From Celerinatantimonas diazotrophica (GTDB lineage: Bacteria; Pseudomonadota; Gammaproteobacteria; Enterobacterales; Celerinatantimonadaceae): a stretch of 64,000 nt of DNA. The notes under the pieces are model-generated. The model made no database searches. It was not told the origin of the DNA and saw only the letters and a program-made list of their open reading frames with translations. The DNA is taken from positions 28,401 through 92,400 of the forward strand of contig NZ_SMGD01000004.1 of assembly GCF_004339545.1 (NCBI RefSeq), in the 5' to 3' direction. Each line of letters opens with the position of its first letter. Position 1 is the stretch's first letter. The position numbers and the translations under genes were made by a program. Shown piece by piece: positions 1 to 8,871 of this stretch.

Positions 1-1
1 T

Positions 2-838
2 CTGTTAGCAGAGCTCAATCGCGCCGGACTTCTCGATACCTCCGTGACCAATGTTCTGGGCGAAACACTCGCCGATACACTGGCTAAATGGGACGTGATC
101 AGTACCGATGACGAACAGGTTAAAACTTTCTATCGAGCCGGACCAGCGGGCATCCGAACGACCAAAGCATTTAGTCAAGAATGTCGCTGGGATGAGCTCG
201 ATACTGACCGTCAAACCGGTTGTATCCGTGATCTCGAACATGCCTATAGCCGTGAAGGCGGTTTGGCCGTCTTAAACGGCAACTTGGCCGCTGATGGTAG
301 CGTGGTTAAAACTGCCGGCGTTGATGAGTCTATCTTCAAATTTCAAGGCCCAGCCGTTGTCTTTGAAAGCCAAGAAGAAGCCGTTGATGGCATCTTAAAT
401 GGCCAAGTAAAAGCCGGGGATGTTGTTGTCATTCGCTACGAAGGCCCTAAAGGTGGCCCGGGGATGCAAGAGATGCTCTATCCCACCAGTTATCTGAAAT
501 CGGTTGGCTTAGGTAAAGCCTGTGCACTGATTACTGATGGTCGCTTCTCTGGTGGCACTTCAGGTCTATCTATTGGTCACGTTTCACCAGAGGCTGCCAG
601 TGGCGGAACGATCGGTCTAGTAGAAAACGGCGATCGCATTGCGATCGATATTCCCAACCGCAGTATTCAGTTGCAAGTGGATGATGCAACCCTTGCGGCC
701 CGTCGCCAAGCAAAAGATGCCAGTGGCTGGAAACCGCTGAATCGAGATCGCCAAGTCTCAACCGCATTAAAAATGTATGCCCACTTCGCCACGAGTGCCG
801 ATAAAGGCGCCGTGCGTGACAAAAGTAAATTAGACTAA
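2..838 (+). CDS. ilvD: Dihydroxy-acid dehydratase, C-terminal part
   Basis: Dehydrates 2,3-dihydroxy-3-methylvalerate and 2,3-dihydroxyisovalerate, the third common step of isoleucine and valine synthesis, using an Fe-S cluster in the cytosol. The frame is open from base 2, so the gene begins upstream of the window and about 278 C-terminal residues are seen. Recognisable IlvD stretches include [45 protein letters not shown] and the terminal [16 protein letters not shown]. The internal GTG at 44 is only an artefact of looking for a start. ilvA follows 49 bp downstream on the same strand, as in the enterobacterial ilvGMEDA order. Identification is firm. Confidence 0.97.
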   Translation: MLAELNRAGLLDTSVTNVLGETLADTLAKWDVISTDDEQVKTFYRAGPAGIRTTKAFSQECRWDELDTDRQTGCIRDLEHAYSREGGLAVLNGNLAADGSVVKTAGVDESIFKFQGPAVVFESQEEAVDGILNGQVKAGDVVVIRYEGPKGGPGMQEMLYPTSYLKSVGLGKACALITDGRFSGGTSGLSIGHVSPEAASGGTIGLVENGDRIAIDIPNRSIQLQVDDATLAARRQAKDASGWKPLNRDRQVSTALKMYAHFATSADKGAVRDKSKLD

Positions 839-844
839 TCGTCG

Positions 845-866
845 CTCTGGCAGTGCGCTGCCAGAG
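845..866 (+). terminator. Intercistronic hairpin between ilvD and ilvA
   Basis: A perfect 8-bp stem (CTCTGGCA / TGCCAGAG) with a 6-nt loop lies between the ilvD stop and the ilvA start. No T-run follows, so it is more likely an mRNA-stabilising or processing hairpin than a strong terminator. Confidence 0.5.
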
Positions 867-887
867 TCCTAGCTATTGAGTATTGTT

Positions 888-2414
888 ATGCCAGAATCTG
901 TTGTGTCGGCGAACGATTATTTACGCCGAATCTTATTATCACCTGTTTACGAAGTGGCTCAATTCACGCCGCTGCAAGCAATGAATCGCCTGAGCTCACG
1001 CCTTGGCAATGCCATCTTCACAAAACGTGAAGATACTCAGCCCGTACATTCATTTAAGCTACGTGGCGCCTACAATAAAATTGCGCAGCTTAGTGATGAG
1101 CAAAAAAGTAAAGGCGTTATCGCCGCCTCCGCTGGGAACCACGCTCAGGGGGTCGCATTGTCGGCTAAACGCCTCGGCATTACAGCTATTATCGTAATGC
1201 CTGTCACAACCCCAGATATAAAAGTCAGTGCCGTTCGGTCACACGGGGCTCAGGTTGTGTTACACGGGGATAATTTTGACGAAGCGAGCCGACACTGCCA
1301 GCAATTAACGGCTCAATATGGCTATACGATGATCCCCCCGTTTGATGACCCAGATGTAATCGCCGGACAGGGAACCATCGGAAAAGAGCTGATCGACCAA
1401 GACAGTCATTTAGATGCGATTTTTATTCCTGTGGGCGGCGGTGGATTAGCGGCCGGGATCGCGGTATACATCAAACAGCTATTACCGCATATCAAGGTTA
1501 TCGCTGTTGAACCTCATGAAAGTGCATGTCTAAAGGCAGCGATGCAAGCCCAAGAACCTACCACACTCGACAAAGTGGGATTATTTGCCGATGGTGTGGC
1601 CGTGCGCCGTATTGGTAGCGAAACATTTCGCCTATGCCAGCAATATATCGATGAAGTCTTAACTGTTTCTAGCGATGAGATCTGCGCCGCAGTGCAGGAT
1701 ATTTTCGATGACACGCGTGCGGTTGCTGAACCCTCTGGCGCATTGGCATTAGCCGGTTTAAAACGCTATATCAGTGATCATCAGCTTCGAGACAAACGCT
1801 TTGCCTTTATCCTCTCGGGCGCAAATATTAACTTTCATAATCTTCGTTATGTCAGTGAACGCAGTGAACTAGGTGAGAAAAAAGAAGCCATTTTAGCGGT
1901 GACAATTCCCGAGCGAGTTGGCGCTTACCTTGAGTTTGTCGAGTACCTTGGTGGCCGTGCGATTACTGAATTTAACTACCGTTATGGCAATAGTGAGCGA
2001 GCCAATATCTATGTTGGGATAAAAGTTGCCGATCGCGAACTGGAGTTGCCACAAATTATCGACACGTTGCATCAAGCAGATTATCAAGTGGTTGATTTAA
2101 GCGATGATGAAATCGCTAAATTACATGTGCGTCATATGGTTGGAGGAAAAGCCGGTAAACCGTTAAAAGAGCATATATTCAGCTTTGAATTTACTGAACA
2201 ACCCAGAGCTCTGCTGCGCTTTTTACAAACTCTCGGGCAAAAATGGAATATCACTTTGTTCCACTACCGTAACCATGGGGCAGCTTACGGACAGGTCTTA
2301 GTTGGCTTTGAGGATAATGGAGAAGCGATTTCGACTTTGACAGGTTATTTTGACCAAATTGGTTTTAGTTATCGCTGCGAAACGGACAACCCAGCCTGTC
2401 AGTTCTTCTTATAA
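888..2414 (+). CDS. ilvA: Threonine ammonia-lyase (biosynthetic threonine deaminase)
   Basis: PLP enzyme turning threonine into 2-oxobutyrate, the committed step of isoleucine synthesis. The PLP lysine lies in HSFKLRG (about K57), the substrate-loop motif SAGNHAQG near 80-87, and the glycine-rich phosphate loop GGGGLAAG near 183-190. The last ~180 residues form the two ACT-like regulatory repeats typical of the isoleucine-inhibited long form (about 510 aa), rather than the short catabolic TdcB type. I chose ATG 888 over an in-frame TTG at 876 because it gives the usual short N-terminal extension and has GAG 7 nt upstream. It sits in an operon with ilvD. Confidence 0.96.
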   Translation: MPESVVSANDYLRRILLSPVYEVAQFTPLQAMNRLSSRLGNAIFTKREDTQPVHSFKLRGAYNKIAQLSDEQKSKGVIAASAGNHAQGVALSAKRLGITAIIVMPVTTPDIKVSAVRSHGAQVVLHGDNFDEASRHCQQLTAQYGYTMIPPFDDPDVIAGQGTIGKELIDQDSHLDAIFIPVGGGGLAAGIAVYIKQLLPHIKVIAVEPHESACLKAAMQAQEPTTLDKVGLFADGVAVRRIGSETFRLCQQYIDEVLTVSSDEICAAVQDIFDDTRAVAEPSGALALAGLKRYISDHQLRDKRFAFILSGANINFHNLRYVSERSELGEKKEAILAVTIPERVGAYLEFVEYLGGRAITEFNYRYGNSERANIYVGIKVADRELELPQIIDTLHQADYQVVDLSDDEIAKLHVRHMVGGKAGKPLKEHIFSFEFTEQPRALLRFLQTLGQKWNITLFHYRNHGAAYGQVLVGFEDNGEAISTLTGYFDQIGFSYRCETDNPACQFFL

Positions 2415-2435
2415 CCTAAGTCACTCTTTCACTTT

Positions 2436-2471
2436 CACTCACTCTCTGCTTGAGTTAGGCTAGAGTGAGTG
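2436..2471 (+). terminator. Hairpin downstream of ilvA
   Basis: A 10-bp inverted repeat (CACTCACTCT / AGAGTGAGTG) with a 16-nt loop follows the ilvA stop. No T-tract follows, so it is a weak terminator or a 3'-end stabiliser for the ilv transcript. Confidence 0.45.
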
Positions 2472-2491
2472 AATAACTCAGGTGAACACCC

Positions 2492-2809
2492 ATGAAAGCA
2501 TTACTGATGGTGGTAGTAATCATCGGCTCAGTCTTTTTAGGATGGAATTTAGCCCACGTCTACCCGAATTTTATCGGTTACAACCAGACCTCTGCGATGG
2601 GATGGCCTATTTTGCCAGTCATCAGTACCATTTTAATCGCAGCTCTTTTTATGGTCTTATTCTTTATCGGATTTGGACTTGTACTACTGTTCGGCAGCAT
2701 TGGCATCATCTGCTTAAGTGCCTTTACCCTGCCCGTTTGGGTCCCGGTGTTGTTAATCATTGCGCTGATTTATGCATTCAGCCACCGCCGTGATCGAGAA
2801 TCACGCTAA
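2492..2809 (+). CDS. Small integral membrane protein, unknown function
   Basis: A 105-aa very hydrophobic protein with about three predicted membrane segments (residues ~3-20, ~42-72 and ~76-97) and a positively charged, likely cytoplasmic tail ending HRRDRESR. I do not recognise a characterised family. The start ATG has AGGTGA 7 nt upstream. Its stop overlaps the stop of the convergent minus-strand gene by a few bases. There is no operon partner, and the function cannot be inferred from the neighbours. Confidence 0.7.
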   Translation: MKALLMVVVIIGSVFLGWNLAHVYPNFIGYNQTSAMGWPILPVISTILIAALFMVLFFIGFGLVLLFGSIGIICLSAFTLPVWVPVLLIIALIYAFSHRRDRESR

Positions 2810-3084
2810 TTGGAATAGATAAATCCAGCTTTATTCAACGCTTTCTCAAAACATTTTTGTTGCTTGCTATTTAATCCGCTGACAGAAAGTCCCAAATAAT
2901 GGAACCACTGATTGGTGTGGGACGTATCAAAATGAAATCGGGTACTCACCTTAGTATTATTCCGACAAACTCCATTTAAGCATTGTAGGATCTGATCACC
3001 TGCATTGTCATAACCATCGTCATTAAATAACTGCTTTAAAATCCTCAGGGGAAACAAATACATTGTATGATTCATAGAAAACAT
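2806..3084 (-). CDS. Hypothetical 92-aa protein
   Basis: A short soluble protein with no recognised domain, containing three cysteines (two of them spaced QC-LNGVC) and an aromatic/His-rich centre (FHFDTSHTNQWFHY). A good Shine-Dalgarno AGGAG lies 6 nt before the ATG at 3084, which supports real translation. A second in-frame-independent ATG lies 4 nt upstream and is not used. The gene is convergent with, and overlaps the end of, the small membrane-protein gene. Function unknown. Confidence 0.55.
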   Translation of the reverse strand: MFSMNHTMYLFPLRILKQLFNDDGYDNAGDQILQCLNGVCRNNTKVSTRFHFDTSHTNQWFHYLGLSVSGLNSKQQKCFEKALNKAGFIYSN

Positions 3085-3223
3085 GCATTTCTCCTCTTAA
3101 CTCAATCAATACTGCTGTTTAACTTAGGAACTCACCTTACCTTGTCGGTTAAGTGAATAGAAGCAAATATTTTGCCAAAGTTAAAATACTGCCACAAACT
3201 GATTCAGTCTTGGAGTTATCTTT

Positions 3224-3292
3224 ATGATTCTTAATCAAATTAATTTCAAAAAAATCGAAGTACAGTTTCCCCTCATCCTCCGCCGCGCTTAA
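3224..3292 (+). CDS. Possible 22-codon leader peptide upstream of the DMT transporter
   Basis: A short reading frame with a Shine-Dalgarno-like TTGGAG 7 nt before ATG reads MILNQINFKK followed by 12 more codons ending LRRA. It is rich in Ile, Leu and Phe codons and is followed by T-rich sequence and a small inverted repeat (GATTTTC / GAAAATT). It lies in an otherwise gene-free 375-bp stretch before the EamA transporter at 3460. Leader-peptide control is only a hypothesis; the frame could be chance. Confidence 0.3.
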   Translation: MILNQINFKKIEVQFPLILRRA

Positions 3293-3459
3293 TTTTTGAC
3301 GTTTTTTTCGATGATTTTCTAACAGAAAATTGATTTCGCAACAAAAGAGGCAATCTCCCCAGCGTTATCCTAACTGCCGGTCAATATCCTGTCCAAAACA
3401 CAGGAGTACTGTTCTTTTATCTGATTAAAAGAGGTCTCTCTTCTTAGAGAGTAGTATTC

Positions 3460-4428
3460 ATGCACAACAAAGGTTATTTATATATTCTTCTGGCAACTTT
3501 CTTTTTTAGTTCTATGGAGATAGCCCTGAAGTTAGTTGTAAATCAATTTAATCCTATCCAAATTAATTTCATACGCTTTGTTATTGGTTCAATGGTACTT
3601 TGGCCAATGGCGCTTCGAAGCCTCAAAGCGGCTAATTTAAAACTGCACTATTTTCATTTGCCATTTTTCGCCATCACAGGATTTTTATGTGTCATTGTCA
3701 GTATGACCTTTTTCCAACTGGCGATTGTTTATGCACAGGCATCACTGGTTGCTATTTTATTTAGCTGCAATGCTGTTTTTGTGATTCCATTGGCTCATCT
3801 GTTTTTAAAAGAAAAAATGACATTAATCAGTGTCAGTTCGCTATTTTTAAGCTTGATCGGAATGTATTTTATCGTTAACCCAGAACATATTCCGAACGTA
3901 TTAGGCGTATGTTTCTCACTACTGGCTGCCATCACCTTCGCACTATATGGCATTCTTGGTCAGATTGGGCGACGTCGCTATGGTTTTAATGGATTAGTTT
4001 TAACATTCTTTAGCTTTGTCGTCGGCTGTGTTGAAATGTTCATGCTAATGCTGCTGAGCCATGTCCCCGCCATTGCAGACGCTATCACACAAATGGGGTT
4101 GACTGATTTTGCGAACATTCCTTTTGTGAAAGGGGTAACGTGGAATAGTATCCCATCATTGATTTATCTGGGCGTATTTGTGACCGGGTTAGGCTACAGT
4201 TTGTATTTTATAGCCATGGATGAAACATCCGCTTCAACGGCCTCCATTACATTTTTTATTAAACCGGCACTTGCACCTATTATGGCGGCCTTTATTTTAG
4301 GTGATGCGCTGCATGAGAATACGGTCGTTGGAATTACATTTATTGTAATCGGTTCCTGCCTAACGTTTATTGTGCCAGGATTTCAGCAATATCATCAACA
4401 TCATACCCACTCTCATCAATACCAATAA
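3460..4428 (+). CDS. EamA/DMT-family transporter
   Basis: A 322-aa inner-membrane protein with ten hydrophobic segments in two homologous EamA halves (about residues 1-137 and 148-305), typical of drug/metabolite or amino-acid exporters such as RhaT/YdcZ-like permeases. It shows the usual N-terminal GYLYILLATFFFSSMEIALK pattern and the second-half helix that ends in the EamA signature. The C-terminus is a short His/Gln-rich tail (HQHHTHSHQY), unusual for the family. The substrate is unknown. It is transcribed alone; a strong hairpin follows. Confidence 0.88.
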   Translation: MHNKGYLYILLATFFFSSMEIALKLVVNQFNPIQINFIRFVIGSMVLWPMALRSLKAANLKLHYFHLPFFAITGFLCVIVSMTFFQLAIVYAQASLVAILFSCNAVFVIPLAHLFLKEKMTLISVSSLFLSLIGMYFIVNPEHIPNVLGVCFSLLAAITFALYGILGQIGRRRYGFNGLVLTFFSFVVGCVEMFMLMLLSHVPAIADAITQMGLTDFANIPFVKGVTWNSIPSLIYLGVFVTGLGYSLYFIAMDETSASTASITFFIKPALAPIMAAFILGDALHENTVVGITFIVIGSCLTFIVPGFQQYHQHHTHSHQYQ

Positions 4429-4444
4429 CCTCTCAAACAAACAA

Positions 4445-4472
4445 CACAGGCACTGCTCGCACAGTGCCTGTG
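4445..4472. terminator. Terminator hairpin shared by two convergent genes
   Basis: A perfect 11-bp stem CACAGGCACTG / CAGTGCCTGTG with a 6-nt loop. On the minus strand it is followed by TTGTTTGTTT, so it should end the lipoprotein transcript. On the plus strand it closes the DMT transporter gene with little T-tract. Confidence 0.75.
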
Positions 4473-4504
4473 GTTCATAAAGTTAACGATCCAAAAGGTA
4501 ACTA

Positions 4505-4771
4505 TTAGTTGCTACTGTTTACGGCCGTATCACCATTATTGTTTGTTTTAGGTGCAGTCGTACTCATACCACTACTTTGGGTATTATCACTAGCTGCCGA
4601 ACCGTCAGCAGTTGCTGCATCAGAGTGCGTTGCGCTATTATCAGACGATTGCATCTGCGAACTTGACTGAGTCGAGCCCTGAGGTTGATCCGCGCTATCA
4701 TCATTACAAGCGGCTAAAGACAGCGCACCAACAAGAATGACTAAAGGGAAGGCTAGTTTTTTGATGTTCAT
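4505..4771 (-). CDS. Small Ser/Thr-rich lipoprotein
   Basis: An 88-aa protein with a lipoprotein signal peptide: MNIKK, a hydrophobic core, then lipobox LAAC with Cys at about residue 22. The mature part is low-complexity, rich in Ser, Ala, Thr, Asp and Asn, and likely unstructured. Asp at +3 after the cysteine (C-N-D-D) leaves sorting ambiguous between inner and outer membrane. A GGAG box precedes the ATG. Function is unknown; low-complexity small lipoproteins of this kind are common and poorly conserved. Confidence 0.75.
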   Translation of the reverse strand: MNIKKLAFPLVILVGALSLAACNDDSADQPQGSTQSSSQMQSSDNSATHSDAATADGSAASDNTQSSGMSTTAPKTNNNGDTAVNSSN

Positions 4772-5011
4772 AGTTATCTCCGAACTTCATTTGTCGTTAT
4801 GGTTATACACCGTCATTGTGAGCTTTGGTGCTACGGCGCCTATTTAAGCAATCCTGTAAAAACTCAACAATATCGACTTAATTGATTTTTATATCGGAAA
4901 ACCAAGATATTGATGGATTTAATTTTAAACTGTCACACACCATTCATATCTAACGACTAAACTTTAACCATACAGGACGTTCAGCCCCATTAGAGTATCG
5001 TGGTAAAGCAT

Positions 5012-5536
5012 ATGGATAAACAAACCAATCGAACCATTCAATTAAGTATCATCAGTACGTGTCCTCCCCGGCAGATGAGCTTATTAATCGATACTTGGCA
5101 AACGATCAGACAAACTGGAATCGAATCAGAACTCATTTGGTTAGCAGAACATAACAATGTCCCTGAGCAATCATATCCGGACCTGCGAATTGTCAATCTC
5201 AACAAACGCAGTGATCGTAATGGTTGCTGGCAAGCGGGGTTACATATGGCCAGAAGTTCAAAACGATTACTGATTAGTCATTTCACACCGGCACTCAGCC
5301 AGCGGACATGCAGTGGAATTGCCAGGGTGTTGAAACACCCCCAAGCCCCGAGTTCAAGGCTATCTTATCTGAGACAACGATTGGCCAGTCTGGCGGTTCT
5401 ACATGGACAGTATCAGTTGACAATGAGCTTGTTGCCAATGTGTCTGATTGATTATGACTCATTGCTTAAGGCCCGCAGGGACTTACCGCAACACTGGTAT
5501 CAATATTTTAAAGGTTATCATTTATCATCTGTCTGA
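5012..5536 (+). CDS. Hypothetical protein, possibly a degenerate glycosyltransferase-like fold
   Basis: 174 aa from ATG 5012; a GTG four codons upstream at 5000 is an alternative. The N-terminal half has an alternating strand/helix pattern (LSIISTCPPR...DTWQTIRQTG...ELIWLAEHNN...RIVNLNKRSDRNGCWQAGLHMA) resembling the nucleotide-sugar binding half of GT-A glycosyltransferases. No clear DxD motif is visible, and the length is well below normal for such enzymes. Assignment is tentative. No operon partner is evident. Confidence 0.5.
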   Translation: MDKQTNRTIQLSIISTCPPRQMSLLIDTWQTIRQTGIESELIWLAEHNNVPEQSYPDLRIVNLNKRSDRNGCWQAGLHMARSSKRLLISHFTPALSQRTCSGIARVLKHPQAPSSRLSYLRQRLASLAVLHGQYQLTMSLLPMCLIDYDSLLKARRDLPQHWYQYFKGYHLSSV

Positions 5537-5652
5537 TAGCCATACAAAAATAATAGATCTATCGCGTAATTTGACACCAAACCAAGAGAAAATCTGGACG
5601 TCAGAGTCTATGCTTGCTTGAGCAGTCAATTTAATAAGCGAGATGATGGGTT

Positions 5653-6222
5653 ATGCTAAACATACCAAGATTAGTGAGTGAAAGAGCCATCACCACCATT
5701 TTAAGAAGCGAACAGTCGCCCTTATTGGCTAATTTTTATGCCCGAAATCAAACATTTTTTAAGCCTTGGTTTCCCTCCCGACCCAATTATTATTTTAGTG
5801 CTGATTACTGGCGTGAGCGGCTGGATCAGATTTACAAAGCGTTTTTAAATGATGAAGCTATTTATTTTTGCGCATTAAGCCTTGATGAAAAAGAAGTCTT
5901 GGCGGTTGCCAATTTCACCGCTATTCAAGAGGGAGCGTTTAAAGGCTGTCAGTTACATTTTGCCCTTGATGAAGCCAATCAAGGACAGGGATTGATGCAG
6001 GAAGTTCTCAGTCATAGCTTAAACTTTGTGTTCTGTGAGTTAGACTTGCACCGGGTCTGCTGCTGCTATCCACCCCGCAATAAACGCGCGCATAATCTGC
6101 TAAAACATTTAGGGTTTGAGCAAGAAGGGTTTGCTCGCTCATATCTCAAACTAAATGGCCACTGGCAGGATCACAACTTAGCTTCGCTGATTAACCCTTT
6201 GCACGACAACCATTTTCTCTAG
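5653..6222 (+). CDS. GNAT N-acetyltransferase, RimJ/RimL type
   Basis: A 189-aa acetyl-CoA dependent acetyltransferase of the RimJ/RimL group, which acetylates the N-terminus of ribosomal proteins or other acceptors. It shows the RimJ-like start (LVSERAITTILRSEQSPLLANFYARN), a central strand LHFALDEANQGQGLMQEVL with the acetyl-CoA pyrophosphate loop, and the C-terminal RVCCCYPPRNKRAHNLLKHLGF motif that the family uses to pack against CoA. RimJ is close by pattern, but specificity cannot be fixed from sequence. The gene stands alone. Confidence 0.85.
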   Translation: MLNIPRLVSERAITTILRSEQSPLLANFYARNQTFFKPWFPSRPNYYFSADYWRERLDQIYKAFLNDEAIYFCALSLDEKEVLAVANFTAIQEGAFKGCQLHFALDEANQGQGLMQEVLSHSLNFVFCELDLHRVCCCYPPRNKRAHNLLKHLGFEQEGFARSYLKLNGHWQDHNLASLINPLHDNHFL

Positions 6223-6235
6223 GGGTTAGGACTGG

Positions 6236-7372
6236 CTATTTAGCGGCTAACTTCCATAGTGCGGCAATATTCCGAGCACTACTAATCAGATCGGTTTCTG
6301 CACTGGCTAAAATTTCACTCAGCTGATCGACCCTGTTCACACAGCTAAAAATAGCGGTAATCCCATGCTCATAGAGTTTTTCGTAATTATCCCCGAGTGA
6401 ACCGCCAATAGCGATCACTGGGACGCCGTATTTTTTAGCACGCTGAGCCACACCAAACGGTGTTTTTCCTGACAAAGATTGGCCATCAATGCGCCCCTCG
6501 CCAGTGATCACCAAATCGGCTCCTTGTAATGCTTCATCAATTTGCAATGCATCCATTAACAGCTCAACCCCAGGAGACAGCACCGCATTTAGAATCCCGG
6601 CAAACGCAGCTCCCAGCCCGCCTGCAGCCCCACCGCCTTCAATACTGAGCAGGTCCATGCCATATTGCTCATAACAACGTTTAGCAAAGTGATTCAACGC
6701 ATTATCCAACTCAATGATCGCTTTGTGATCTGCGCCTTTTTGTGCGCCAAATATAAAACTAGCACCGTTTGGGCCACACAAGACATTATCCACATCATAG
6801 GCAACGTCAATCTTAGCCTTTTTAAGACGCGGATCGAGAGAGCTAAAATCAATGGTCACCAATTGACCGAGAGCCGCACCACCAGCAGGGAGTTCATGAC
6901 CTTGCGCATCCAGGAATTTAGCTCCCAATGCTTGCAACATACCACTGCCGGCATCATTACTTGCAGTGCCTCCCAGCCCGACCAAAATATGGCTGACACC
7001 TTGATCAAGCGCAGCAATAATGAGTTCTCCAACACCATAACTGGTGGTGAGTTTCGGATTACGCAACGAAGGCGTCAGTTGTTCTAAACCACAAGCTGCA
7101 GCAACTTCAATCACCGCAGTTTGCTCATTGCTGAGTATCCCAAAAAAGCTATCAACATCCGTCATCCGGGCCCCATGAACTTTCGTTCGCACCACTCGTC
7201 CACCACTAGCAGCAACCAACGCCGCCACGGTCCCTTCACCACCATCGGCTAAAGGAATTGGATGATAATCGGCACTGGGAAATATCTCGCTAAATCCGTT
7301 GATAATAGCTTCAGCCGCATGAGGAGCAGATAGGCTCTCTTTAAAAGAATCAGGCGCAACGACAATTTTCAT
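6236..7372 (-). CDS. glxK: Glycerate kinase (GarK/GlxK family)
   Basis: 378 aa, the normal length of class-I glycerate kinases, which phosphorylate D-glycerate with ATP for entry into glycolysis. The family start MKIVVAPDSFKESLSA, the PLADGGEGTV motif, GLGGTASNDAGSGMLQALG and VITGEGRIDGQSLSGKTPFGVA are all present. A GGAGAG box precedes the ATG. No glyoxylate or glucarate pathway genes are adjacent, so garK and glxK cannot be told apart. Downstream it converges on the acetyltransferase gene. Confidence 0.93.
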   Translation of the reverse strand: MKIVVAPDSFKESLSAPHAAEAIINGFSEIFPSADYHPIPLADGGEGTVAALVAASGGRVVRTKVHGARMTDVDSFFGILSNEQTAVIEVAAACGLEQLTPSLRNPKLTTSYGVGELIIAALDQGVSHILVGLGGTASNDAGSGMLQALGAKFLDAQGHELPAGGAALGQLVTIDFSSLDPRLKKAKIDVAYDVDNVLCGPNGASFIFGAQKGADHKAIIELDNALNHFAKRCYEQYGMDLLSIEGGGAAGGLGAAFAGILNAVLSPGVELLMDALQIDEALQGADLVITGEGRIDGQSLSGKTPFGVAQRAKKYGVPVIAIGGSLGDNYEKLYEHGITAIFSCVNRVDQLSEILASAETDLISSARNIAALWKLAAK

Positions 7373-7404
7373 GGTAGTGCTCTCCGAAAAATGAATAAGA
7401 TAGC

Positions 7405-7647
7405 CTAGGGACGGTTGACCTTTTGTGATTATTTTTACAACAATCTGGGCTGATTTAAACAGGACAAACGTTTTATCGTGTAGTCATTGGCCACCAAGAA
7501 CGTTTAACGCTGGCTAAGTCCACCTCAGATGCTGCTTTTGGGTTCATTTAGCCTCTTGAACTTTGTTGCCCTGCTTGGCTTTCATTAAGCTTCACAGACT
7601 GCACCACGTTCAATGTGAACTGAACCACCAAAGATCAACACACTCTA
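7405..7647. mobile_element. MITE-like element, copy 1
   Basis: A non-coding element of about 240 bp. It begins CTAGGGACGGTTGACCTTTT and ends AACCACCAAAGATCAACA, an inverted match to its start. The centre shares the block CATTGGCCACCAAGAACG with copy 2, about 290 bp away. Outer ends and inner arms are inversely related, so a transcript would fold into a long hairpin. The right end has decayed (CACTCT instead of GTCCCTAG). It carries no reading frame. Confidence 0.65.
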
Positions 7648-7691
7648 TGTAAGTTTGGCTAATTTTTTGCCAAAAAGCTAACTGGTTATTC

Positions 7692-7886
7692 TTAGGGACT
7701 ATTGACCTTTTGTGATTAGTTTTGCAGAAATCTGAGAGGGATTTAGGCAAGGCAAACGTTGTGCCGTGTAGTTATTGGCCACCAAGAACGTTTAACGCTG
7801 GATAAATTCCTCTCAGATACTGCCCTTGGGGTTCATTTAAACGCATTTTGAACAAAATTCAACCACCAAAGGTCAACAGTCCCTAG
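7692..7886. mobile_element. MITE-like element, copy 2
   Basis: About 195 bp, better preserved than copy 1. It has terminal inverted repeats TTAGGGACTATTGACCTTT and AAAGGTCAACAGTCCCTAG. The inner arms ATCTGAGAGGGATTTA and TAAATTCCTCTCAGAT are near-perfect complements, making the element a long imperfect palindrome. YTAR-type target bases (TTAG, CTAG) flank it, as for IS5-family insertions. Its right end supplies the TAG stop codon of the neighbouring argP gene. Confidence 0.7.
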
Positions 7887-8773
7887 TCTAAACAACCTCT
7901 GGCATTGGTAATGAGTGACTCACTCACCGCTTGCATTAAGTGTGTGCTAAATTGCCAACAATGCCAATACAGCGGCACTTTTAGCGAAAGCTCTGGTAAC
8001 AAGTTGATCAATGTCCCGTTATCGAGCAGTGGTTGCACCTGTTGCCTGGCAATTAAACAATAAGCATAGCCAGAACAGGCCATCGCGACAAACGCTTCTG
8101 ATGAACGCACGATATGACACGGATAATCTCCTGCCGATAAGTCGAAATGGTCCTTAATATAGTTAAAATGCATGTCATCATGAGGATCAAATGCAATCGC
8201 GGGGGCCTGCTTGAGCTGCTCTTTGGTGGGTTTGGCACCAGCAAAATATCGCGATTGGAATTCAGCTGAGCAGACACATAAGTATGTTAAAGCCCCAAGC
8301 GGTTCACTGAAGGCACCATTCACCGCTTTACTTTGCTTGGTCACTGCGCCGAGTGCCTCTCCTGAGATCAGTCGACGCCACGTTTGCGATTCGTTCTCAA
8401 CATAAAGTTGCAATTGGATTTGAGCATTGCGTAACCAAGGGTCAAGCGCAGGTAGAAACCACGTTGCCAGGCTGTCAGCATTCACCGCCAGAGGTAATAC
8501 CGGACAACCTTGTTGGACATCAAGTCGCTGGGCAAGTTGTTGCTCCAGCTGTTGTACCTGTTGATAGTGGCTCAGTAACTGTTGGCCCATCGCAGTACAT
8601 CGTGGTGGCTGTGAGCGCACCAATACGGGCTCTCCCATGAGCTGTTCTAAATGCCGGATTCGTTGGGATACAGCCGATTGACTGACCGCTAAGTTTTGAG
8701 CGGCCCGTTCAAAACTTTGCAAATTAACCACAGCGTGCAGCGCTTTTAATAGATTGTAATCGATCCGCATCAT
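7883..8773 (-). CDS. argP: LysR-type regulator ArgP (IciA)
   Basis: A 296-aa LysR-family regulator with an N-terminal winged helix-turn-helix (FERAAQNLAVSQSAVSQRIRHLEQ, about residues 18-41) and a C-terminal effector domain. ArgP senses lysine and arginine and activates the exporter gene argO, which here lies divergently 98 bp away; this context is the strongest support. Length matches ArgP (297 aa in E. coli). The TAG stop codon lies inside the CTAG end of the adjacent MITE, so the last residues may differ from relatives without the insertion. No clear Shine-Dalgarno is visible. Confidence 0.9.
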   Translation of the reverse strand: MMRIDYNLLKALHAVVNLQSFERAAQNLAVSQSAVSQRIRHLEQLMGEPVLVRSQPPRCTAMGQQLLSHYQQVQQLEQQLAQRLDVQQGCPVLPLAVNADSLATWFLPALDPWLRNAQIQLQLYVENESQTWRRLISGEALGAVTKQSKAVNGAFSEPLGALTYLCVCSAEFQSRYFAGAKPTKEQLKQAPAIAFDPHDDMHFNYIKDHFDLSAGDYPCHIVRSSEAFVAMACSGYAYCLIARQQVQPLLDNGTLINLLPELSLKVPLYWHCWQFSTHLMQAVSESLITNARGCLD

Positions 8774-8871
8774 AAGAATTTTTAATGATAGTTAATTATT
8801 ATTAATTATACTTCATTTAGATCTTTTTATAAGCTAATTCCAAATAAACAACAGATAAGATAAAACGAGAC

